A stretch of 26,739 nt of DNA from RGIG1959 sp964564305 (lineage in GTDB: Bacteria > Bacillota > Clostridia > Oscillospirales > Acutalibacteraceae). Made by a program: the position numbers and the translations under genes. A model generated the notes under the pieces. The model searched no databases. It saw nothing but the letters and a program-made list of their open reading frames with translations, and was not told the DNA's origin. Position 1 is the first letter of the stretch; each line of letters begins with the position of its first letter. The stretch spans positions 1-26,739 of the forward strand of contig CAZMAM010000022.1 in NCBI GenBank assembly GCA_964564305.1, written 5' to 3'. Positions 7,308 through 15,449 of the stretch are shown here, in pieces.

Positions 7308-7354
7308 ATGCCCGTTTTCCGAAAGAAGTTCTTTCGGAAAACGGGCATAATTTA
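7308..7354. terminator. Bidirectional terminator between murC and glgP
   Basis: A long hairpin with ATGCCCGTTTTCCGAAAG as one arm, its complement ending at 7348, and a very short loop. On the plus strand it is followed by AATTT; on the minus strand by a run of five T, so it can end both the murC transcript and, beyond the MITE-like element, the glgP transcript. Confidence 0.85.
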
Positions 7355-7375
7355 ACTCGTATTTTGCGCCTTCAG

Positions 7376-7556
7376 TTAAGGCAACACCGCACAAAGATCG
7401 GCTACCGTCTTTGTCGCCCATCTGCGGACGTCTTTTCCGTCATATATTACAAAAATCCTCGCGAATACACAAAGTATTCCCTGCGGTTTTTGTTTCATCT
7501 GACGAAAAATCCGCTTACCGCATCTGCACGACAAACTTTATGCGGTATTGCCTTAA
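7376..7556 (+). mobile_element. 181-bp MITE-like palindromic element, copy A
   Basis: The left end TTAAGGCAACACCGCACAA and the right end (complement of TTAAGGCAATACCGCATAA) form terminal inverted repeats of about 20 bp with two mismatches. The interior folds into a long imperfect hairpin: GCGGA...TTTTCCGTCA against TGACGAAAAA...TCCGC, then ACAAAAA (7449-7455) against TTTTTGT (7487-7493), then GAATAC against GTATTC. There is no ORF of note. It aligns over its full length with copy B at 18536-18716, at the same overall length. It sits 29 nt beyond the glgP stop, between the convergent genes murC and glgP. If TTAA is the duplicated target, the mobile part would be 173 bp. Confidence 0.85.
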
Positions 7557-7585
7557 ATGCCTGAAGTGCTTTGGCGGTTCCAGCC

Positions 7586-10033
7586 TTACTGAACCGGGCG
7601 GCAATGCCAGATGCGATCGCTGTAATCTTTTATGGCGCGGTCGGAAGAAAAGATTCCGCTTCCCGCCGTATTGAGCAGCGCCATGCGCGCCCAGCGCGGT
7701 TTTTCGGTGTAGATTTTCGCGGATTCCTGCTGCGCGCGGCAATAATCCTCAAAATCCGCCAGCACCATATACGGGTCTTTGGAGGTGAGGGATCCGGCGA
7801 TTTCCGTGAACTGCCGCCCGCCGAAACCGCGGAACATCATATCGATGGCGCGGTGCAAACGCGGATTGTTGTTGTACAAATTCTGCGGATTATACCCGGA
7901 ACGCTTTAAATTTTCCACTTCCTGCGCACTCATGCCGAAAATGATGATATTATCCGGCCCGACCTCATCGTAAATTTCCACATTGGCGCCGTCCATGGTG
8001 CCCAGCGTGACCGCTCCGTTCATCATCAGTTTCATATTGCCGGTTCCGCTGGCTTCCGTTCCGGCAAGGGAAATCTGTTCGCTGATATCCGCGCCGGGAA
8101 TCAGCAGCTCCGCCAAGGACACGCGGTAATCTTCCAGATAAACGATTTTGATTTTATCGCGCACCGCGGGATCCCTATCGATTTCTTTCCCAAGCAGATA
8201 GATAAAGCGAATGATTTCTTTGGCGAGAAAATATCCGGGAGCGGATTTCGCGCCGAAAATATACGTGCGGGGAACAAAATCCATATTGGGATTGTCCTTA
8301 AGCTGCAGATAAGTGTGCAAAATATGCAGCGCGTTCAAATGCTGGCGCTTATATTCGTGCAGCCGCTTGACCTGAACATCAAAAATGGAATCCGGATCCA
8401 GCGTGATACCGTTTTGCTGCTGCACATATTTGGCCAGCCGTTCCTTGTTGCGGCGCTTAATCGCCATAAATTCCTCAAGGGAAGCGGGATCGTCCGCGTA
8501 CGGGCGAAGATCCGCAAGCTTGGAGGCATCCAAGACAAAGCCGTCCCCTATCCGCTGCGCAATAAAATCGGTAAGTTCGGGATTCGCCTGACAAAGCCAG
8601 CGGCGGTGCGCAATGCCGTTGGTGACGTTTTTAAATTTCTCCGGCATCACGGTATACGCGTCGTGAAAAACATCCTGCTTGATGATTTCGCTGTGCAAAC
8701 GGGACACACCGTTTACGGAATGCGTCGCCGCAACGCAGAGATTCGCCATGCGAATTAATCCGTAACCGAAAATGGCCATCCGGCTGACTTTCGCGGCGTC
8801 GTTATCGGTGAGACGCATCATATCCGCACAGAAACGGTTGTCGATTTCCCGGACAATCTGATAAATCCGGGGCAGGCGCTGCCGGAAAAGATCCTCCGGC
8901 CAGCATTCCAGCGCCTCCGCCATAACCGTGTGATTGGTATACGCCACGGTTTTGGTGACAATGCTCCACGCGTCTTCCCAAGTGTACCCGCATTCGTCCA
9001 GCATAATCCGCATTAATTCCGGAATGGCTAAAGTCGGGTGCGTGTCGTTGATGTGAATGGCCGCCATCTCCGGCAGATTATCTAATGTTCCGTATTCCTG
9101 CAAATGGCGCTGAACAATATCCTGAACCGAAGCGGATACCAGGAAATATTGCTGAGCCAGCCGAAGGGATTTGCCCTCGCGATGGTTGTCCGCGGGATAC
9201 AGCACCTGCGTGATAACTTCCGCCATGGCTTTTTGCTCCATCGCCCGCATATATTCGCCCTGATTAAACAGGGACATATCCATGCCCGGGGCGGTAGAAC
9301 GCCACAGTCTTAATGTGGAAACGCCTTTGCCGTCTTTGCCGGCCACCATTAAATCGTAAGGCTGCGCGATGATAACGGTGGCGTTTTCATGCTCGATATG
9401 GTGAAACCCGTTATCCCACCATTCCCGAATATTGCCGTCGAACTTGACCTGCTTGGTGAGCTCCGGCCGGGGCAGCAGCCAGCACTCTCCGCCCGGAAGC
9501 CAGAAATCCGGCGTTTCCGTCTGCCAGCCGTCCACCAACTTTTGCCGGAAGATGCCGTATTCGTATAACAGCGAATACCCGATCGCCGGAATGGACGCGG
9601 TGGCAAGCCCATCCAAAAAGCACGCCGCCAGCCGCCCAAGCCCGCCGTTTCCGAGCCCGGCGTCCGGCTCCAGTTCATACAGCGCATCCAAACGAATATC
9701 ATATTTGGCCAGTACCTTTTCCGCTTCTTCGGTGAGATTCAGATTGTACAGGGTATTCCTCAGGGATTTGCCCATTAAAAACTCCATGCACAGATAATAA
9801 ACCTGCTTGGAATCCTGTTCGTGAGCCCGGGAAATATACCCGACCCGCAGCGCGCGCATTCTGTCCCGCAAAACCATCGCCAGCGCATTATACCAGTTTT
9901 CGTTCGTCGCGCTCTGCGGCTGCACAGAAAAATTGTGCAGCAATTTTCCTTCCAGTTCTTCTTCCAACGACAGCCGGCGGCCCGCCGTAACCGGCGCCGC
10001 GCCGCTCCCTTTGCCCTTGCCCGCTTTTTTCAT
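7586..10033 (-). CDS. glgP: Glycogen/maltodextrin phosphorylase
   Basis: 815 residues, normal for the GT35 family. The enzyme releases glucose-1-phosphate from alpha-1,4-glucans with inorganic phosphate and PLP. Visible are the N-terminal block ENWYNALAMVLRDRMRAL, the glucan/phosphate region EPDAGLGNGGLGRLAACFLDG, AIHINDTHPTLAIPELMR, and the PLP site EASGTGNMKLMMNGA, where K668 is the Schiff-base lysine. ATG 10033 follows AAGAGGTG; upstream in-frame codons are not family-like. The gene is monocistronic with promoter 10100-10128, divergent from nagA. No other glycogen genes are in the window. Confidence 0.96.
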   Translation of the reverse strand: MKKAGKGKGSGAAPVTAGRRLSLEEELEGKLLHNFSVQPQSATNENWYNALAMVLRDRMRALRVGYISRAHEQDSKQVYYLCMEFLMGKSLRNTLYNLNLTEEAEKVLAKYDIRLDALYELEPDAGLGNGGLGRLAACFLDGLATASIPAIGYSLLYEYGIFRQKLVDGWQTETPDFWLPGGECWLLPRPELTKQVKFDGNIREWWDNGFHHIEHENATVIIAQPYDLMVAGKDGKGVSTLRLWRSTAPGMDMSLFNQGEYMRAMEQKAMAEVITQVLYPADNHREGKSLRLAQQYFLVSASVQDIVQRHLQEYGTLDNLPEMAAIHINDTHPTLAIPELMRIMLDECGYTWEDAWSIVTKTVAYTNHTVMAEALECWPEDLFRQRLPRIYQIVREIDNRFCADMMRLTDNDAAKVSRMAIFGYGLIRMANLCVAATHSVNGVSRLHSEIIKQDVFHDAYTVMPEKFKNVTNGIAHRRWLCQANPELTDFIAQRIGDGFVLDASKLADLRPYADDPASLEEFMAIKRRNKERLAKYVQQQNGITLDPDSIFDVQVKRLHEYKRQHLNALHILHTYLQLKDNPNMDFVPRTYIFGAKSAPGYFLAKEIIRFIYLLGKEIDRDPAVRDKIKIVYLEDYRVSLAELLIPGADISEQISLAGTEASGTGNMKLMMNGAVTLGTMDGANVEIYDEVGPDNIIIFGMSAQEVENLKRSGYNPQNLYNNNPRLHRAIDMMFRGFGGRQFTEIAGSLTSKDPYMVLADFEDYCRAQQESAKIYTEKPRWARMALLNTAGSGIFSSDRAIKDYSDRIWHCRPVQ

Positions 10034-10099
10034 AAAACACCTCTTGTCTTTCCGGGGAATACCCGCCGATGCATGTTTGCGATTCGAACCTTTGAAAAT

Positions 10100-10128
10100 A
10101 TTATATCCCGTTTTTTGCCGATTTGCAA
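10100..10128 (-). promoter_or_regulatory. Sigma-A promoter of glgP
   Basis: On the minus strand: TTGCAA (10128-10123), a 17-nt spacer, TATAAT (10105-10100). The leader is about 60 nt. Confidence 0.75.
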
Positions 10129-10192
10129 CCGTTTTGGCGGCCTCTCGCTTTTTTCGTGACAAAAAGTGCAAATTACGCGGCTTTTTTTGCCC

Positions 10193-10220
10193 TTGTACTT
10201 CCCTGAATTCCCGTTATAAT
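10193..10220 (+). promoter_or_regulatory. Sigma-A promoter of nagA
   Basis: TTGTAC (10193-10198), a 16-nt spacer, TATAAT (10215-10220). The predicted transcript start is near 10227, giving a leader of about 130 nt before nagA. Confidence 0.7.
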
Positions 10221-10278
10221 CTGAAAGTATGCAAAGCCGCAAACCGAGGCGGAAATACGCTCTGTGCAAAAAGACACG

Positions 10279-10321
10279 GCGGTGAAAACCGCTGGGGTGA
10301 AGCGGCCGCCGAATAAGGCCG
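10279..10321 (+). promoter_or_regulatory. Two small hairpins in the nagA leader
   Basis: GCGGT-GAAA-ACCGC (10279-10292) is a perfect 5-bp stem closed by a GNRA tetraloop. CGGCC (10303-10307) pairs with GGCCG (10317-10321). No T run follows, so they are not a terminator. They match no riboswitch class I can recall; a regulatory role is only a possibility. Confidence 0.35.
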
Positions 10322-10360
10322 AAAAACGGTAAAAACACCACCAAAAAGGGGGAAAGACGG

Positions 10361-11503
10361 ATGATTTTGGAAAACGCCGTGGTGTTCAACGAGGAATTTG
10401 AACCGGTTCGGGCGGACGTTCAAATTCAGGGCGAAATCATTACCGCCATGGGAGAGATTGCCGCCGAGGACGAACGGCTGGATCTTTCCGGCTGCCTGTT
10501 GGCGCCGGGATTTATCGATATTCATATTCACGGCTGCGCCGGGGCGGACACGGGAGACGCGACCCCAGAAGCGCTTGAAGCCATGTCCGCACTGCTGGTC
10601 AAACGGGGAATCACCTCGTTTTGCCCCACCTCGATGACCCTTTCTTTTGAAGAACTGCAGACCGTTTTCGCCAATATCGCCGAAAATAAAGACCGCGTCA
10701 CGGGGGCGTATATTCAGGGCATCAATATGGAGGGGCCGTATATTTCCATGGCGAAAAAAGGCGCGCAAAACGGCGCCTATGTGCGTCCGCCGGATGTTGA
10801 GGAATTTAAGCGGCTGTACGACGGTTGCGGCGGGATCATCAAACTGGTGGACATCGCTCCGGAAAGCGAGGGCGCAAAGGAATTTATTGAGGCGGTACAG
10901 CCGTTTTGCACCGTTTCCACCGCGCACACCGCCGCCGGATACGACGAAGCCATGCAGGCCATTAAGTGGGGCGTCCGGCACACCACGCACCTGTACAACG
11001 CGCAAAGCGGGCTTTCCCACCGCGCGCCGGGCGTTGTGGGCGCGGTATTCGACGCGGCGCAGCGGTACGGCGTCCGGGCGGAACTCATCTGCGACGGATT
11101 TCATATTCACCCCGCCGCTTTGCGCATCGCGTTTCGTGAGCTTGGAGAAGATAATTCCATTATCGTCAGCGATTCCATGCGCGCCGCCGGCCACACGGAC
11201 GGGGAATACGATTTAGGCGGCCAGACGGTCTATGTCAGAAACGGAAAAGCCCTTTTGGCGGACGGCACCATTGCGGCCTCCACTTCCAATGTGTATCAGG
11301 AATTCAAAAATGTCGTCTCCTACGGAATACCCTTTAAACAGGCGCTCAAATCCGTGACCATCAACCCGGCAAAGGCGATACGGGAAGATCACGTCACCGG
11401 TTCCGTAAAAGTCGGCAAGCGGGCCGATTTGCTGGCGCTGGATAAACACCTGAATATTGTTCTGGTAACGGTGCGCGGAAAAGTGAAGGCGGATAACCGC
11501 TAA
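10361..11503 (+). CDS. nagA: N-acetylglucosamine-6-phosphate deacetylase
   Basis: 380 residues, typical NagA length. It removes acetate from GlcNAc-6-phosphate, feeding amino sugars either to glycolysis or to wall precursors. Amidohydrolase fold: metal-site motif GFIDIHIHG (H55, H57), GINMEGPYI (E124), STAHTAAGYDEAM (H189), TTHLYNAQ (H210) and the catalytic aspartate in VSDSMRAAG (D271). The motif is LYNAQ where many members have LFNAM. ATG 10361 follows AAAGGGGG. No nagB or transporter is adjacent. The gene is divergent from glgP. Confidence 0.93.
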   Translation: MILENAVVFNEEFEPVRADVQIQGEIITAMGEIAAEDERLDLSGCLLAPGFIDIHIHGCAGADTGDATPEALEAMSALLVKRGITSFCPTSMTLSFEELQTVFANIAENKDRVTGAYIQGINMEGPYISMAKKGAQNGAYVRPPDVEEFKRLYDGCGGIIKLVDIAPESEGAKEFIEAVQPFCTVSTAHTAAGYDEAMQAIKWGVRHTTHLYNAQSGLSHRAPGVVGAVFDAAQRYGVRAELICDGFHIHPAALRIAFRELGEDNSIIVSDSMRAAGHTDGEYDLGGQTVYVRNGKALLADGTIAASTSNVYQEFKNVVSYGIPFKQALKSVTINPAKAIREDHVTGSVKVGKRADLLALDKHLNIVLVTVRGKVKADNR

Positions 11504-11530
11504 GCGGGCAAAAAATCCGCCTCGGCGCTC

Positions 11531-11559
11531 TTGACAAGACCCGGCAAAAAGTGTAAGAT
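11531..11559 (+). promoter_or_regulatory. Sigma-A promoter of the small membrane protein gene
   Basis: TTGACA (11531-11536), a 17-nt spacer, TAAGAT (11554-11559). Confidence 0.75.
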
Positions 11560-11631
11560 ATTTTTGAAAAGTTCTTTACCGGGTTACCGGAATATGGTTT
11601 CATCAAAAATTTCACCGGGAGGTCATGCATT

Positions 11632-11862
11632 GTGAAAAAAGAAAACAAATGGGTATGGGTCGCGGCCCTTGCCGCCATTGTAGCGGCGATCACCACCGTT
11701 GCCATTATTCTGCTGCGCAACCGCCGCAAGGTTGTTTGCAGCACCGATTCCTGCAGCACCTGCGAACCGGAACAGACCGGATGCGGAGAATCCTGTGAGG
11801 TGGCCGAAGCGCCTGCCGGACAAGCGGCGGAGAAAGCCGAAGAAAATCAGGAACAGGAATAA
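11632..11862 (+). CDS. Small single-pass membrane protein with Cys-rich tail (unknown)
   Basis: 76 residues, starting at GTG 11632 with GGGAGG 9 nt upstream; a nearby ATG at 11625 is out of frame. After KKENK comes one transmembrane segment (about residues 7-28, WVWVAALAAIVAAITTVAIILL) followed by RNRRK, which predicts the tail faces the cytoplasm. The tail has five cysteines at 36, 41, 44, 51 and 55, then an acidic, Ala/Glu/Gln-rich end. No family is recognised. The cysteine spacing could hold a metal or form disulfides, but this is speculation. It has its own promoter and terminator, so it is an independent transcription unit. Confidence 0.75.
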   Translation: MKKENKWVWVAALAAIVAAITTVAIILLRNRRKVVCSTDSCSTCEPEQTGCGESCEVAEAPAGQAAEKAEENQEQE

Positions 11863-11865
11863 TCG

Positions 11866-11900
11866 CGCCCCGCTCCTTTGCGAAAAAGGGGCGGGTTTTC
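11866..11900 (+). terminator. Rho-independent terminator of the small membrane protein gene
   Basis: CGCCCCGCTCCTTT pairs with AAAAAGGGGCGGG across a short loop (imperfect stem), followed by TTTTC. Confidence 0.7.
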
Positions 11901-11911
11901 TTACCTGCTTT

Positions 11912-11928
11912 TGCACGCCGACCGTGCA
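11912..11928. repeat. Inverted repeat in the guaB leader
   Basis: TGCACG (11912-11917), 5-nt loop, CGTGCA (11923-11928). It lies about 100 nt before guaB. It could be an operator half-site pair or a weak hairpin; no purine-riboswitch signature was seen around it. Confidence 0.35.
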
Positions 11929-12030
11929 CGGGATGGCCTCGCCGTTTTATTCTTCGATTGGTTTTGTTTTTCGATATGTCCTGTGGGTTTTATCGTTTTT
12001 GTCCTATTGTTTGGGAGGGGGAACGCCGTT

Positions 12031-13503
12031 ATGATCAATCCCAATGCCGGTGAAAAATTTCTCAAAGAAGGCCTGACCTTCGACGATGTGCTGCTGATTC
12101 CCGCGGAATCGGATATTCTGCCGAAAGATACCGATATTTCCGCCAAGCTGACCAAATCCATCCGGCTCAACGTCCCGCTGATGACCGCCGCCATGGACAC
12201 GGTCACCGAATCCGCGATGGCCATTGCGATGGCGCGCGAGGGCGGCATCGGTGTCATTCACAAAAATATGTCCGTTGAACAGCAGGCCGATCAGGTGGAC
12301 AGGGTCAAGCGTTCGGAAAACGGGGTCATTGTGGATCCGTTCTTCCTTTCCCCCGAACATTTGGTGGAAGACGCCAACGCGCTGATGTCAAAATACAAAA
12401 TTTCCGGGGTGCCCATCTGTAAAGACGGCAAACTGGTGGGTATTCTCACCAACCGCGATATGCGGTTCCTCACCGATTTTTCCCAGCGCATCGAGGACGT
12501 CATGACCAGAGAAAATCTGATTACCGCCCCCGTCGGTACCACACTGCAGCAGGCACAGGATATTTTGCGGCAGCACCGAATCGAAAAACTGCCGATTGTG
12601 GACGAAAAAGGAAACTTAAAAGGCCTTATCACCATCAAAGACATCGAAAAAAATCTGAAGTATCCCAATTCCGCCCGGGACAAAGACGGCCGGCTGCTGT
12701 GCGCGGCGGCGATTGGCGCCACGGGAGACGTTCTCGAGCGCGCTGGCGAATTGGTGAAAGCGCAGGTGGACGCGCTGGTTTTGGATTCCGCCCACGGCCA
12801 CAGCCGCAATATTTTACAGGCCGTTTCCAAAGTAAAAGCCGCTTACCCCGATGTTTCGCTTATTGCCGGCAATATCGCGACCGCCGAAGCGGCGCGGGCG
12901 CTCATCGACGCGGGCGCGGACGCCGTTAAAGTGGGCATCGGCCCCGGTTCCATCTGCACCACGCGCGTGGTCGCGGGAATCGGCGTACCGCAAATCACCG
13001 CGATTTACGACGCCGCCTGTGTCGCCGCCAAATACGGCATTCCGGTTATTGCGGACGGCGGCATTAAATATTCCGGCGATATTGTCAAAGCGCTCGCGGC
13101 GGGCGGCGATGTGGTCATGATCGGGTCGCTTGTCGCCGGATGCGCGGAATCTCCCGGCGCAACCGAAATCTATCAGGGCAGACAGTTTAAAGTATACCGC
13201 GGAATGGGCAGCTTGGGCGCGATGGAACAGGGCAGTAAAGACCGCTACTTCCAGGATAACAGCAAAAAGCTGGTTCCGGAAGGCGTGGAAGGCCGTGTGC
13301 CGTACAAAGGGCCGCTCGCGGATACCGTTTACCAATTGCTGGGCGGCCTGCGCGCCGGCATGGGTTATTGCGGATGCCCGGATATCGAAACGCTCCAGCA
13401 AAACGGAAAATTCATTCGCATTACCGGCGCCGGCCTGAAAGAGAGCCATCCGCACGACATCAGCATCACCAAAGAGGCACCGAATTATTCGCTCAGCCTG
13501 TAA
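12031..13503 (+). CDS. guaB: Inosine-5'-monophosphate dehydrogenase
   Basis: 490 residues. It oxidises IMP to XMP with NAD, the committed step to GTP. The catalytic barrel starts EGLTFDDVLLIPAES, interrupted by a pair of CBS domains (about residues 98-210, with ITNRDMRF-type and GLITIKDIEK ends). The catalytic loop GPGSICTTR has the nucleophile C309, and the mobile flap is KDRYFQ. ATG 12031 follows GGGAGGGGG; an open frame extends about 50 codons upstream but is not family-like and runs through the terminator. I could not identify a convincing promoter in the 130 nt upstream. Confidence 0.97.
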   Translation: MINPNAGEKFLKEGLTFDDVLLIPAESDILPKDTDISAKLTKSIRLNVPLMTAAMDTVTESAMAIAMAREGGIGVIHKNMSVEQQADQVDRVKRSENGVIVDPFFLSPEHLVEDANALMSKYKISGVPICKDGKLVGILTNRDMRFLTDFSQRIEDVMTRENLITAPVGTTLQQAQDILRQHRIEKLPIVDEKGNLKGLITIKDIEKNLKYPNSARDKDGRLLCAAAIGATGDVLERAGELVKAQVDALVLDSAHGHSRNILQAVSKVKAAYPDVSLIAGNIATAEAARALIDAGADAVKVGIGPGSICTTRVVAGIGVPQITAIYDAACVAAKYGIPVIADGGIKYSGDIVKALAAGGDVVMIGSLVAGCAESPGATEIYQGRQFKVYRGMGSLGAMEQGSKDRYFQDNSKKLVPEGVEGRVPYKGPLADTVYQLLGGLRAGMGYCGCPDIETLQQNGKFIRITGAGLKESHPHDISITKEAPNYSLSL

Positions 13504-13554
13504 CCGGTTTTGTACCCGTTTCTCTTAGAACAACGGTTGATCGTAATACAAATC

Positions 13555-13597
13555 TCCGGCGGCGCTGGTTTCCCCAAATACAGCGCCGCCGGATTTT
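13555..13597 (+). terminator. Rho-independent terminator of guaB
   Basis: TCCGGCGGCGCTG (13555-13567), a 13-nt loop, CAGCGCCGCCGGA (13581-13593), then TTTT. Confidence 0.9.
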
Positions 13598-13673
13598 AAT
13601 ATCTATTATCACATCACTTATGTACGGCTTTTTCTCACTTAAGTTCGGCTTTTTCGCGTGCTGATTTTCCGAT

Positions 13674-13701
13674 CCGATTGCCCCGTTCCGATTGCCCCGT
13701 T
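13674..13701. repeat. Tandem duplication of a 14-bp unit
   Basis: CCGATTGCCCCGTT occurs twice in direct succession in the guaB-gpsA intergenic region. No function is apparent. Confidence 0.8.
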
Positions 13702-13750
13702 TGCGCACAGCGACAGCCCAAAAGGCCATTGGCCCGTGATTCGCCTTGGA

Positions 13751-14752
13751 TTAGCCGATCCAACGGGGTTCGGTTTCCCTGCGCATCGGGCGGGTCATCA
13801 GCGCATGCATGGCCTCCCTCGGGGAGGCGTCTTCAAAGCAAATACGGCGGCACTGTTCCACAATCGGCATCTCCACGCCGTTTTGGGCGGCCAGCTGCGC
13901 GGCGGCATCGGCGGCAAAGTAACCTTCCACCGTTCCCACCTGTTTTACCGCCTGCGACGGCGGCGTTCCCCCGCCGATCAGCAACCCGGCACGGCGGTTT
14001 CGGGAATGCATACTCCCGCAAGTGACGATAAGATCGCCCATGCCGGAAAGCCCCGCAAACGTTTCGCTTCTGGCGCCCATGGCAACGCCCAAGCGCGCCA
14101 TCTCCGCAAGCCCTCGGGTCATTAAGGCGGCTTTGGCGTTATCGCCCGTATTCAGGCCGTCACAGATGCCCGCCGCAAGGGCGATGACGTTTTTGAGCGC
14201 GCCGCCCAGCTCCGCGCCGAGCACATCGTCCGTAACGTATATCCTAAAGACCGGAGAATTCAGCATTTTGGCCGCTTCCTCCGCGGCGGCGATATCCCGG
14301 GATGCGCTCACCACCGACGTCGGCACTCCGCGCCCCACTTCTTCCGCGTGAGACGGCCCGGTCAGCACCGTCACCCGGGCCTCGGGAAGCTCGCTTTGGA
14401 TAATCTCGCTCATACGGAACAGCGTTCCGGATTCCAGGCCTTTGGACGCGCTGGCGACCAATGTGCCGGGAGACAGCAAGCCGCGTAACTTTTGCGCCGT
14501 CTGACGAACCGCGAAGGAAGGCGACGCCACGATAACCAAATCCGCACCTCGGACACAGGAAATATCGGTGGTTAAATCCACAGACGGAGGCACCGGAACG
14601 CCGGGCAGCAGTTTTCTGTGTTCCCCGTGCAGGCGGATAAGATTAATCTCGTCTTCAAACGGCGACCACAGTCGAACGGTATGCCCTTCCTTGGCCGCCA
14701 TCACCGTCAAAGCCGTCCCCCATCCGGCGGACAGAATCGTTATTGTCGCCAT
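13751..14752 (-). CDS. gpsA: Glycerol-3-phosphate dehydrogenase [NAD(P)+]
   Basis: 333 residues. It reduces dihydroxyacetone phosphate to sn-glycerol-3-phosphate for phospholipid synthesis, the substrate of the adjacent plsY product. Motifs: SASKGLE (K104), TGPSHAEEVGRG, GGALKNVIALAAGICDGL (K187) and NTGDNAKAALMTRGLAEM. The dinucleotide loop is unusual: ITILSAGWGTAL where the family normally has a GAGSWGTAL-type loop, that is one residue shorter and with Ser for the first Gly. It starts 2 nt after the plsY stop, with GGGGGAG inside the end of plsY, so the two are translationally linked. It is the last gene of the DUF512-der-plsY-gpsA operon. Confidence 0.93.
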   Translation of the reverse strand: MATITILSAGWGTALTVMAAKEGHTVRLWSPFEDEINLIRLHGEHRKLLPGVPVPPSVDLTTDISCVRGADLVIVASPSFAVRQTAQKLRGLLSPGTLVASASKGLESGTLFRMSEIIQSELPEARVTVLTGPSHAEEVGRGVPTSVVSASRDIAAAEEAAKMLNSPVFRIYVTDDVLGAELGGALKNVIALAAGICDGLNTGDNAKAALMTRGLAEMARLGVAMGARSETFAGLSGMGDLIVTCGSMHSRNRRAGLLIGGGTPPSQAVKQVGTVEGYFAADAAAQLAAQNGVEMPIVEQCRRICFEDASPREAMHALMTRPMRRETEPRWIG

Positions 14753-14754
14753 TT

Positions 14755-15432
14755 TTACGTTTTCTCCCCCAGTTTGCGCTCCGTTTTGTGAATGATGCGC
14801 CGAATATTGTCCGCGTGTTTCATAATCAGCAGCGCCGCGACCAATACCGCCGTCACGGTACAGAAAATCAATTCAAAGCCCTGTATTCCGTCAAAAAATT
14901 TCAGCTTGATAAACACGGTCAGCGCCATCGTGGCGGCGGCGGCAACCGATCCGAGCGAAACCATGCGGAAAATCGCCACCAGCAGAATAAACACCCCAAG
15001 GCTGATCAGCGCCACTACCCAATCCAGCACCAGCATCATGCCCAAAGCCGCCAGCACGCCTTTTCCGCCGCGAAAACCGAAATACAGCGGGTACAAATGC
15101 CCGATTACGCAAAACAGCCCGGCCAGATATGCCCCGCACCGCGCGTATTCCCCGGCGTTGAGCATGGGAAAAATCACCCATTCGGCAAGGCCTACGGCAG
15201 CCAGACTTTTGGCCAGATCACCCAAAGTCGTCAGCAGCGCCGCGCCTTTTCCGGCGGAGCGCAAAACATTGGTGGCGCCCGCGTTGCCGCTTCCGGTTTC
15301 CCGAATATCCCGGTGTGAAAACAGACGGGTCACAATAATGGCAAAATTCAAACTGCCCAGCAAATAAGCGAGTACAGCGGTCACCAGCAGAGGCAGCCAA
15401 GCCTTTTGCAGCATTTCCATTAACGCTTGCAT
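14755..15432 (-). CDS. plsY: Acyl-phosphate--glycerol-3-phosphate acyltransferase PlsY
   Basis: 225 residues, integral membrane protein with several hydrophobic segments. It acylates glycerol-3-phosphate from acyl-phosphate, the first step of phosphatidic acid synthesis. Signatures are TGSGNAGATNVLR (47-58) and GHLYPLYFGFRGGKGV (111-126), the glycine-rich loops of the family. ATG 15432 has GGGAGG upstream, 17 nt after the der stop. Its gene neighbour gpsA supplies the substrate. Confidence 0.95.
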   Translation of the reverse strand: MQALMEMLQKAWLPLLVTAVLAYLLGSLNFAIIVTRLFSHRDIRETGSGNAGATNVLRSAGKGAALLTTLGDLAKSLAAVGLAEWVIFPMLNAGEYARCGAYLAGLFCVIGHLYPLYFGFRGGKGVLAALGMMLVLDWVVALISLGVFILLVAIFRMVSLGSVAAAATMALTVFIKLKFFDGIQGFELIFCTVTAVLVAALLIMKHADNIRRIIHKTERKLGEKT

Positions 15433-15449
15433 AACGCGTTCCTCCCGAT

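Noticed and set aside
10214..11194. Minus-strand open frame of about 326 codons opposite nagA
   Set aside because: Shadow of nagA; the composition is unnatural and it runs through the nagA promoter.
11878..12030. N-terminal extension of guaB
   Set aside because: The frame is open but passes through the upstream terminator, has no family similarity, and a strong ribosome binding site precedes ATG 12031.
11901..12030. Purine riboswitch before guaB
   Set aside because: The conserved three-way-junction bases are absent.
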